DNA of 6,745 nucleotides from Candidatus Solincola tengchongensis (lineage in GTDB: Bacteria; Actinomycetota; Geothermincolia; Geothermincolales; RBG-13-55-18): assembly GCA_015711895.1 (NCBI GenBank), contig JACVJH010000298.1, positions 1 to 6,745 of the forward strand, read 5' to 3'. Of the stretch, positions 1 through 4,897 are shown one piece after another. The translations under genes and the position numbers were made by a program. The notes beneath the pieces are model-generated. The model was given only the letters and a program-made list of their open reading frames with translations. It was not told the origin of the DNA and did no database searches. How positions within the stretch are numbered: the stretch's first letter is position 1; every line of letters starts with the position of its first letter.

Positions 1-7
1 TGTGAAT

Positions 8-36
8 TTGACCGGGGCAGACGTTAGGTATAGGAC
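8..36 (+). promoter_or_regulatory. Weak candidate sigma-70-type promoter
   Basis: TTGACC at 8-13 is five of six to the -35 consensus. It is followed 17 bp later by TAGGAC (31-36), or 15 bp later by TATAGG (29-34), as a poor -10. The predicted start would fall inside the HAIR-like dyad at 36-56, the usual place for a repressor site. If used for the gene at 375 it implies a leader of more than 300 nt. Matches this weak arise often by chance, so this is a suggestion only. Confidence 0.2.
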
Positions 37-56
37 TTGGCATCAGGACACTCAAG
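36..56. promoter_or_regulatory. HAIR-like half-perfect dyad (possible HspR operator)
   Basis: The HspR operator described in Streptomyces (HAIR) is CTTGAGT-N7-ACTCAAG. Here CTTGGCA (36-42), seven bases, then ACTCAAG (50-56) keeps the exact spacing, with a perfect right arm and four of seven matches in the left arm. The same window encodes an HspR, so a target site is plausible. The imperfect left arm and the lack of an adjacent chaperone gene on this side keep confidence low. Confidence 0.25.
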
Positions 57-63
57 GACCTGA

Positions 64-79
64 ATACCCCCAAGGGTAT
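64..79. promoter_or_regulatory. 16-bp palindrome, possible operator
   Basis: ATACCC (64-69) and GGGTAT (74-79) form a perfect 6-bp inverted repeat around CCAA. It is flanked by two near-identical direct repeats, TCAAGGACCTGA at 52-63 and TCAAGACCTGA at 86-96. A symmetric site between direct repeats is typical of regulator-binding DNA, but no regulator can be named for it. It could also be a weak RNA hairpin. Confidence 0.25.
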
Positions 80-362
80 CACGATTCAAGACCTGACCCC
101 TTAAATCTTTCGGATGGTCAATGACCCTCCGGAAAATGCCGATAAAAGATGCGGATCTGTCGAAGACGAGGAGATACTTAGAGGGATGGGAGGAGAGCGG
201 GAAAGGAGGTACGGAAGGCAAGTCGGCCGTGGTGGGCGTCCTTGCTGGATTGCGCCGCCCATGCGGGGACAAGATTCACCGGTAAAAGAAAAGATATATC
301 CGGTCGACGTCGTGACAGGTTCCATTCAAATCCCTTACTCCTGACGCAACACCGTAAAGGAC

Positions 363-370
363 AAGGAGGA
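363..370 (+). promoter_or_regulatory. Ribosome binding site of the two-repeat protein
   Basis: AAGGAGGA lies four bases before the ATG at 375, a strong Shine-Dalgarno sequence that fixes this start over alternative upstream codons. Confidence 0.85.
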
Positions 371-374
371 CGAG

Positions 375-1448
375 ATGGTGGAGATCAGTTACTGCTCCGG
401 TTGCGGGATGCCGGAGGCCTTTGTGCGCCTAAACCGCTGGCTCACCAACGGCGAAATCGTGCAGTCAACCAACGAACAGGCACGCATGGCTTTCGTGGAG
501 TGCGATAACGTGGATCCCGTCTTCCGGGACATCGGCCGGGCCATCGGCCACCCCATCGACCCCCTACTCATCACCATCGTGGCCCGGGGCACGCAGCTTT
601 ACATGGACTCGCTGATACCCGAACCGGTGAAGGAACTGATACGAAACAAGAGCATGGACATCATGAGTTTCTCCCAGGGGATAATGGACCTCTGCCACGC
701 CATCGGATACGGGAAATACGAGTTCCTGGACTACCGCTACGAGAACGACTCCGATGATTTCTGCCGCATCCGCATCACCAAACCCTTCTCCATCCTGGAG
801 ACCTCGGGCGCCTTCGCCGGGGTCATCGCCTCCTCCGTGGGGGGCGAGCACTCGGTGACCTACGAGGAGACCTCTCCGGGCGTCTTCGAGCTGACCACCG
901 GCTGGACCACCTACCCGGAGGTGATAAAGGAACGCCTGCAGCTCAACCTCTATCAGCCGGAGGGGGGCGACCTGGAGCTGGAGCGGTGCGAGGTATGCAA
1001 TTCCCCGCTGGGGCTTGCGAAAATCTGCCACTGGGACCTGGAGAACGGGATGATAACCAACCGCCTGACCGGTTACCGCATGGCCGTGCTGGGGCCCGGC
1101 CTCATGGACTCCGTCTTCGAGGCCCTGGAATGGGAGCTGGGAGAGGAAGTGCCCAGGTTGGTGGTGGACGCGCAGAGGCGCTTCACCAGGGAAGGGTTCG
1201 CCCCCATCGACCTCTCCTCGGGATTGGACGAGCTGCGCACACAGTTCGCGCTGCGCGGGCTGGGGAACCTGCGGGAGCTCCGGGTGGGCGAAGACGGTGC
1301 CTCCATGCGCCTGGATAACTCCTGCATGCAGCTGCTCCTCGTGGGGATGCTACAGGGGACCTTCGAGAGGGCCTTGGGCATGGACTCCTCCGTGGACTGG
1401 GAGGTGGACGAGAGGGAGACCCTCCGCGTGGAGGTGAAGGCGCTCTGA
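375..1448 (+). CDS. Uncharacterised CxxC protein with two V4R-like repeats
   Basis: I do not recognise this 357-residue protein as a named family. It has no signal peptide or membrane segment, so it is probably cytoplasmic. It is internally duplicated. Residues 7-72 align without gaps to 205-270 (offset 198), sharing CxxC (7/10 and 205/208), Trp22/220, Arg-Met-Ala 37-39/235-237, Asp47/245, Val-Phe 49-50/247-248, Gly58/256 and Arg71/269. A second block, about 133-173, aligns to 312-352 (offset 179), sharing Arg133/312, Gly145/324, Gly149/328, Gly156/335, Ser-Val 160-161/339-340, an aromatic at 163/342 and Glu164/343. The second block resembles the C-terminal half of V4R (4-vinyl-reductase-like, small-molecule-binding) domains, but without their usual late cysteines; that link is inference. 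The two CxxC pairs could bind one metal together. The start is set by the strong ribosome site at 363. The gene stands alone, convergent with clpB. Being a real gene is near certain; function is unknown. Confidence 0.85.
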   Translation: MVEISYCSGCGMPEAFVRLNRWLTNGEIVQSTNEQARMAFVECDNVDPVFRDIGRAIGHPIDPLLITIVARGTQLYMDSLIPEPVKELIRNKSMDIMSFSQGIMDLCHAIGYGKYEFLDYRYENDSDDFCRIRITKPFSILETSGAFAGVIASSVGGEHSVTYEETSPGVFELTTGWTTYPEVIKERLQLNLYQPEGGDLELERCEVCNSPLGLAKICHWDLENGMITNRLTGYRMAVLGPGLMDSVFEALEWELGEEVPRLVVDAQRRFTREGFAPIDLSSGLDELRTQFALRGLGNLRELRVGEDGASMRLDNSCMQLLLVGMLQGTFERALGMDSSVDWEVDERETLRVEVKAL

Positions 1449-1464
1449 GCGCGTGAACACGCGC
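1449..1464 (+). other. Hairpin directly after the stop codon
   Basis: GCGCGTG-AA-CACGCGC begins at the first base after the TGA of the upstream gene; it folds as a 6-bp stem with a GAAC loop. No T-run follows, so it is not a rho-independent terminator by itself. It may protect the 3' end of the mRNA or mark a processing point. Confidence 0.4.
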
Positions 1465-1663
1465 CGACCACTTGCGCCACGGCCCAAAAGGCGGACGAAG
1501 CGGGACGGTCGGTGGGGCTTGCATCGAGAAAAGAGAGCCGGAAACCGGCAAGCCCGGCCTCGCGCCCATCACCCATCCTGGAGCTCTGGGCTCGCGACGC
1601 GTAGAAAGAGAGGCACGACCCACGTGACGCGGAAAGATCCCGGAGCACCCCCGGCAATGGGGA

Positions 1664-1696
1664 GGCCCTCCCCCTCCGGCAGGGGGAGGGCCTTTT
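1664..1696 (+). terminator. Rho-independent terminator (+ strand)
   Basis: GGCCCTCCCCCT (1664-1675) and AGGGGGAGGGCC (1681-1692) form a perfect 12-bp stem with a 5-nt loop, followed at once by TTTT (1693-1696). It is oriented to stop plus-strand transcription, about 215 nt after the stop of the two-repeat protein gene. That distance is long and leaves room for a 3' UTR or a small RNA. On the minus strand the stem is not followed by T residues, so it is unlikely to serve clpB efficiently. Confidence 0.8.
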
Positions 1697-1855
1697 GGCC
1701 TTCGATTCGCTCCCTATATTTATTTTTATGCACACGTCGCCGGTCCGCAAGCAGAGCCGCCGAGCGGGCTCGGCACCGTTGTCACCAACAGCCGGCGGAT
1801 CTCTTTTTTGTCAACCGCGCAAGCGTCGGCCGATCTCACGACCCCTGACGGCTGC

Positions 1856-4471
1856 TCAAGCCTCGGCGTAGACCGACTCGCCGACGCGGGTGAAGGTGAA
1901 CTCGCCCTCGGAGTCCACGTCCACCTCGATGAGGTCGCCCTCCTTGAACTCGCCCTCCAGGAGCCTGACCGCCAGGCGGTCCTGTATCTGGCGCTGGATG
2001 ACCCGCTTCAGGGGCCGCGCACCGTAGTCGGGGTCGAAGCCCTCCGAGGCCAAGACCTCCTTGGCCCGCTCGGTGAGCCGGATGTCCAGCTTGCGGTCGG
2101 CCAGCCTCCGGCGCAGGTACTCCACCTGGATGTCCACGATCTTTTTGATCTCCTCCATCCCCAAGGGGTTGAAGACTATTATCTCGTCCAGGCGGTTGAG
2201 GAACTCGGGGCGGAAGTGGGCCTTGAGGGTCTCAAGGACCATCTCCCGCACCTGGTCGCGGTCCTTCACCGCCATATCCTGGAAGTAGTGGCTCCCCAGG
2301 TTGGAGGTCATGATGATCACCGTGTTCTTGAAGTCCACGGTGCGCCCCTGCCCGTCGGTCAGCCGGCCGTCGTCCAGGATCTGGAGCAGGACGTTGAAGA
2401 CGTCGGAATGCGCCTTCTCGATCTCGTCCAGGAGGATGACGCTGTAGGGCCTGCGCCGCACCGCCTCGGTGAGCTGCCCGCCCTCCTCGTAGCCCACGTA
2501 TCCGGGAGGCGCGCCGATGAGCCGGGAGACGGTGTGCCGCTCCATGTACTCGCTCATGTCCAGGCGCACCATGGCCCGCTCGTCGTCGAAGAGGAACTCG
2601 GCCAGGGCGCGGGCCAGCTCCGTCTTCCCCACCCCGGTGGGCCCCAGGAAGAGGAAGGACCCGATGGGGCGGTTGGGGTCCTGCAGACCGGCGCGGGCGC
2701 GGCGGATGGCGTTGGATACTTTTTCCAGGGCCTCGTCCTGGCCCACCACGCGGCGGCGCAGGCGCTCCTCCATGTGGATGAGCTTTTGCACCTCGCCCTC
2801 CAGGAGCTTGGACACCGGGATGCCCGTCCAGGCGGAGACCACCTCGGCGATGTCCTCCTCGTCCACCTCCTCCTTGAGCATCTTGCGGTCCTTCTGCAGC
2901 TCCTGCAGGCGGCGGTTCTCCTCGTCCAGGGCCTTCTGCGCCTCCACCGCCTCGCCGTAGCGCAGGCGGGCCGCCTTCTCCAGGTCGCCCTCGCGCTCGG
3001 CGCGCTGCTCCTCGATGCGGATCTGCTCCAGGCGCTCCTTGAGCTCGCGGATGCGGGTGATGCACTCCTTCTCCGCCTGCCAGTGGGCCTTCATCTCCGC
3101 GCTCTTCTCCTTGAGCTCGGCGAGTTCCGCCTCCAGCTTCTCCAGCCGCTCGCGGGACGCCTTGTCCTTCTCCTTCTTCAAGGCCTGGCGCTCGATCTCC
3201 AGCTGCTTGATGCGCCGCTCCACCTCGTCGATCTCCGTGGGCATGGAGTCGATCTCGATGCGCAGGCGGGAGGCCGCCTCGTCCACCAGGTCGATGGCCT
3301 TGTCCGGGAGGAAGCGGTCGGAGATGTAGCGGTCGGAGAGCACCGCTGCCGCCACCAGGGCCGAGTCCTGGATGCGCACGCCGTGGTGCACCTCATAGCG
3401 CTCCTTCAGGCCGCGCAGGATGGCGATGGTGTCCTCCACGTTAGGCTCCCCCACGTAGATGGGCTGGAAGCGGCGCTCCAGGGCGGCGTCCTTCTCCACG
3501 TGCTTGCGGTACTCGTCGAGGGTGGTGGCGCCGATGCAGCGCAGCTCCCCGCGTGCCAGAGCGGGCTTGAGCATGTTGGAGGCGTCCACCGCTCCCTCCG
3601 CCGCGCCGGCACCCACCAGGGTATGCAGCTCGTCGATGAAGAGGATGATCTGGCCCTCGGCGTCGGTTATCTCCTTGAGCACCGCCTTTAGCCGGTCCTC
3701 GAACTCCCCGCGGTACTTGGTCCCGGCCACCAGGGCCCCGAGGTCCAGGGCGATGAGGCGCTTGTTCTTGAGCCCCTCCGGGACGTCACCGGCCACGATG
3801 CGCTGGGCAAGGCCCTCCACGATGGCCGTCTTGCCGGTGCCCGGCTCGCCGATGAGCACCGGGTTGTTCTTGGTGCGGCGGGAGAGCACCTGCATGACGC
3901 GGCGTATCTCCGCGTCCCGCCCGATCACCGGGTCCAGCTTACCCCGCCGGGCCAGGTCGGTGAGGTCACGCCCGAAGCGCTCCAGGGCCTGGAAGCGCTC
4001 CTCCGCCTCGGGGTCGGTGATGCGCTGGCTGCCCCGCACCTCGCTCATGGCCTGGAGGATGCGGTCGCGGTCGATGCCCCGCCGGCGGAGGATGTCGCCC
4101 GCGTCGCCCCTCTTCTCCTCGGAGATGGCCAGGAAGAGGTGCTCGGTGGAGATGTACTCGTCTTTAAGCTTGTCCGCCTCGGAGAGGGCGGACTCCAGGA
4201 CGGCCGCCGTGCGCGGCGAGATCTGCACCGCGCCCACGGCACCGGTCACTCTGGGAATCTTTTCCAGGGAGGAAGCCGCCGCTGCGGATAGCGCCGCCGG
4301 GTCCTCCCCTATCTTTTCCAGGAGAGAGGGCACGGTGCCGCCCTCCTGGCGCAGCAGGGCCAGGAGCAAGTGCTCCGGCTCGATGAACTGGTGGTGGCGC
4401 TCCCCGGCCAGCCGCTGCGCGTCGGCCAGGGCCTCGCGCGCCTTTATGGTCAACTTGTCCAGGCTTATCAT
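1856..4471 (-). CDS. clpB: ClpB protein disaggregase (Hsp100 AAA+ ATPase)
   Basis: ClpB is a cytoplasmic hexameric ATPase that threads aggregated proteins through its pore and works with DnaK/DnaJ/GrpE to refold them. The 871 residues match the full-length family. Residues 1-145 are the Clp N domain. The first AAA+ module has Walker A GEPGTGKT (208-215), pore loop KYRGEFE (252-258), Walker B ending IDE (279-281), sensor GATT (314-317) and arginine finger ERRF (332-335). A coiled-coil middle domain (about 409-535) distinguishes ClpB from ClpA/ClpX. The second module has Walker A GPTGVGKT (610-617), pore GYVG (657-660), Walker B LLDE (680-683), sensor TSN (722-724), FRPEFLNR (753-760) and sensor-2 GARPL (818-822 region). 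There is no ClpP-binding loop signature, consistent with refolding rather than proteolysis. All key residues seem intact. The ATG follows AGGAGGT by 7 nt. The gene lies 426 bp after hspR in the same direction, behind a tandem-repeat array that probably controls it. Confidence 0.98.
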   Translation of the reverse strand: MISLDKLTIKAREALADAQRLAGERHHQFIEPEHLLLALLRQEGGTVPSLLEKIGEDPAALSAAAASSLEKIPRVTGAVGAVQISPRTAAVLESALSEADKLKDEYISTEHLFLAISEEKRGDAGDILRRRGIDRDRILQAMSEVRGSQRITDPEAEERFQALERFGRDLTDLARRGKLDPVIGRDAEIRRVMQVLSRRTKNNPVLIGEPGTGKTAIVEGLAQRIVAGDVPEGLKNKRLIALDLGALVAGTKYRGEFEDRLKAVLKEITDAEGQIILFIDELHTLVGAGAAEGAVDASNMLKPALARGELRCIGATTLDEYRKHVEKDAALERRFQPIYVGEPNVEDTIAILRGLKERYEVHHGVRIQDSALVAAAVLSDRYISDRFLPDKAIDLVDEAASRLRIEIDSMPTEIDEVERRIKQLEIERQALKKEKDKASRERLEKLEAELAELKEKSAEMKAHWQAEKECITRIRELKERLEQIRIEEQRAEREGDLEKAARLRYGEAVEAQKALDEENRRLQELQKDRKMLKEEVDEEDIAEVVSAWTGIPVSKLLEGEVQKLIHMEERLRRRVVGQDEALEKVSNAIRRARAGLQDPNRPIGSFLFLGPTGVGKTELARALAEFLFDDERAMVRLDMSEYMERHTVSRLIGAPPGYVGYEEGGQLTEAVRRRPYSVILLDEIEKAHSDVFNVLLQILDDGRLTDGQGRTVDFKNTVIIMTSNLGSHYFQDMAVKDRDQVREMVLETLKAHFRPEFLNRLDEIIVFNPLGMEEIKKIVDIQVEYLRRRLADRKLDIRLTERAKEVLASEGFDPDYGARPLKRVIQRQIQDRLAVRLLEGEFKEGDLIEVDVDSEGEFTFTRVGESVYAEA

Positions 4472-4478
4472 CCTACCT

Positions 4479-4485
4479 ACCTCCT
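4479..4485 (-). promoter_or_regulatory. Ribosome binding site of clpB
   Basis: Read on the minus strand, AGGAGGT ends seven bases before the clpB ATG at 4471. This is a strong site and confirms the start. A GCGA-capped stem (4489-4502) ends three bases upstream of it. Confidence 0.85.
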
Positions 4486-4488
4486 CTT

Positions 4489-4502
4489 ACGGCTCGCGCC
4501 GT
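4489..4502 (-). other. GNRA-capped leader hairpin next to the clpB ribosome site
   Basis: On the minus strand ACGGC-GCGA-GCCGT forms a perfect 5-bp stem closed by a GCGA (GNRA-class) tetraloop, just upstream of the clpB Shine-Dalgarno sequence. The same loop caps a stem in each repeat unit upstream. GNRA loops are stable only in RNA of the right orientation; the plus strand would read TCGC. This favours a role in the clpB mRNA leader. Confidence 0.45.
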
Positions 4503-4510
4503 TCTATGTT

Positions 4511-4644
4511 CATCCCTCGCGGGATAGTCCTCTCATCGCGGGCCCCGGGACGGGGCCGGTATATATCAACCCCCGACACGGGGAGCATTCCTTTACTGCG
4601 GCCGGGGCCGGAGGCCGGCTCTCGGCCTCTCCCGTGTATATCTT
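4511..4644 (-). repeat. Repeat unit 1 (clpB-proximal, complete)
   Basis: Minus-strand order: hairpin GAGGCC-N7-GGCCTC (4629-4611); GGAAT (4591-4587); inverted repeat CCCCG-TGT-CGGGG (4583-4571); GTTGATATATACC (4570-4558); hairpin GGCCCCG-TCC-CGGGGCC (4557-4541); hairpin ATCCC-GCGA-GGGAT (4525-4512) with a GNRA loop. Confidence 0.9.
4568..4591 (-). promoter_or_regulatory. Candidate ECF-sigma-like promoter, repeat unit 1
   Basis: GGAAT (4591-4587), 16 bp, then GTT (4570-4568) resembles the GGAAY-N16-20-GTT pattern of actinobacterial stress ECF sigma factors such as SigR/SigH/SigE, which help control clpB and dnaK in mycobacteria. The spacing is two shorter than the usual SigR/SigH sites. The spacer contains the CCCCG/CGGGG inverted repeat, a possible repressor site. 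This is the copy closest to clpB and would give a leader of about 85-90 nt. Confidence 0.35.
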
Positions 4645-4778
4645 CATCCCTCGCGGGATAGTCCTCTCATCGCGGGCCCCGGGACGGGGCCGGTATATAT
4701 CAACCCCCGAAGCGGGGAGCATTCCTTTACTGCGGCCGGGGCCGGAGGCCGGCTCTCGGCCTCTCCCGTGTATATCCT
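4645..4778 (-). repeat. Repeat unit 2 (complete)
   Basis: Nearly identical to unit 1. The centre of the CCCCG/CGGGG inverted repeat reads CTT here (4712-4710) against TGT in unit 1; these two substitutions plus one at 4777 are the only differences. All stems are unchanged. Confidence 0.9.
4702..4725 (-). promoter_or_regulatory. Candidate ECF-sigma-like promoter, repeat unit 2
   Basis: The same GGAAT-N16-GTT arrangement (4725-4721 and 4704-4702), with an altered 3-nt centre in the spacer inverted repeat. A transcript from here would carry one complete repeat unit in its leader. Confidence 0.3.
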
Positions 4779-4858
4779 CATCCCTCGCGGGATAGTCCTC
4801 TCATCGCGGGCCCCGGGAAGGGGCCTATATGTCAACCCCCGGACGTGGGGATCGTTCA
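4779..4858 (-). repeat. Repeat unit 3 (partial, diverged)
   Basis: The first 40 bases (4779-4818), including the GCGA-capped hairpin (4780-4793), are unchanged. The GGCCCC/GGGGCC stem (4809-4825) survives with a changed loop. Two bases are missing beyond it, and the motif region reads GTTGACATATAGG. The hairpin A part of the unit is replaced by the region following hspR. Confidence 0.8.
4834..4857 (-). promoter_or_regulatory. Candidate promoter motif, diverged repeat unit 3
   Basis: GAAC (4857-4854), 17 bp, then GTT (4836-4834). The surrounding bases have diverged, but GAAY, a CCCC/GGGG dyad and GTTGAYATATA are all retained. The first G of GGAAY is replaced by T, so this copy is the weakest match. 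Confidence 0.25.
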
Positions 4859-4872
4859 CTTTGTCCGCTCGC

Positions 4873-4894
4873 GAAAGCGGGGTGTCCCGCTTTC
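4873..4894 (-). other. Hairpin immediately after hspR
   Basis: On the minus strand GAAAGCGGG-ACAC-CCCGCTTTC is a perfect 9-bp stem with a 4-nt loop, starting three bases after the hspR TAA. Its 3' arm ends in TTTC but no T-run follows, so it is at best a weak terminator; it may protect the 3' end of the dnaJ-hspR message. It separates the chaperone operon from the clpB repeat array. Confidence 0.5.
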
Positions 4895-4897
4895 CCT

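Larger units (their letters stand above)
1..374. other. Gene-free leader region upstream of the two-repeat protein gene
   Basis: No reading frame here looks like a real protein: the short open frames on both strands are low-complexity, Arg/Pro-rich and match no family I know. The stretch is visibly less GC-rich than the genes. Its first 100 bases hold several symmetrical elements (a HAIR-like dyad, a 16-bp palindrome and a repeated TCAAG(G)ACCTGA), listed separately. The remainder, about 100-360, contains an AG-rich stretch (about 165-210) and short AT-rich steps such as GATATATC near 293-300, but no convincing -35/-10 pair close to the gene. It may be the promoter region and long 5' leader of the gene at 375, or it may also serve a gene beyond the left edge. 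Confidence 0.5.
1449..1855. other. Convergent intergenic region, structured, no gene
   Basis: This 407-bp gap separates the 3' ends of two convergent genes. The open frames that cross it are Arg/Pro-rich, run through the terminator hairpin and match nothing, so I call no gene. Inverted repeats: the post-stop hairpin (1449-1464); GCCGG-AAA-CCGGC (1537-1549), which overlaps and competes with GGGCTTGC (1515-1522) pairing GCAAGCCC (1548-1555); the terminator at 1664-1696; and GCCGAGC-GG-GCTCGGC (1759-1774). An AT-rich stretch lies near 1715-1730. No hairpin followed by a T-run is seen on the minus strand, so the clpB transcript has no obvious intrinsic terminator here. Confidence 0.6.
4511..4858 (-). 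repeat. 134-bp tandem repeat array in the clpB control region
   Basis: Three head-to-tail copies start at 4511, 4645 and 4779, with exact period 134 bp. Copies 1 and 2 differ at only 3 of 134 positions (4577/4711, 4578/4712 and 4643/4777). Copy 3, farthest from clpB, is identical for its first 40 bases and then diverges, fading out near 4858. Weak similarity continues below 4511 to about 4500. The period is not a multiple of three, so the frame shifts between copies, and the array is not a coding repeat. There are no spacers, so it is not CRISPR. It lies wholly between hspR and clpB. Each full unit holds, in the clpB direction, a GC hairpin, an ECF-like promoter motif with an inverted repeat, a TATATA stretch, a second GC hairpin and a GNRA hairpin. 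Confidence 0.95.

Noticed and set aside
1786..1814. Perfect TTGACA on the minus strand (1814-1809) as a promoter -35
   Set aside because: No acceptable -10 is found at 16-18 bp (CTGTTG at 17), and it would drive transcription antisense into the plus-strand gene.
1453..1848. 131-codon plus-strand frame in the convergent gap
   Set aside because: Arg/Pro-rich, reads straight through the terminator hairpin, has no ribosome site or family resemblance.
2223..2237. CTTGAG-GGT-CTCAAG palindrome resembling HAIR half-sites
   Set aside because: The spacer between the half-sites is 3 bp instead of the 9 bp of HAIR, and it lies in clpB codons for conserved residues; most likely chance.
1808..3691. 627-codon open frame on the plus strand, antisense to clpB
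   Set aside because: It is Leu/Val/His/Asp-rich with no recognisable domain and lies opposite an unmistakable clpB. Long antisense frames are expected opposite GC-rich genes with strong third-position bias.
3459..4661. 400-codon open frame on the plus strand across the clpB 5' end and the repeat array
   Set aside because: Ser/Arg-rich shadow of clpB codons running on into the repeats; no domain and no family resemblance.
4511..4858. CRISPR array
   Set aside because: The repeats are contiguous 134-bp units without unique spacers and there are no cas genes nearby.
4510..4859. Small minus-strand frames giving repeated peptides from the tandem array
   Set aside because: The 134-bp period shifts the frame by two bases per copy, so no single frame reads the repeat as a protein repeat, and the frames lack good ribosome sites.
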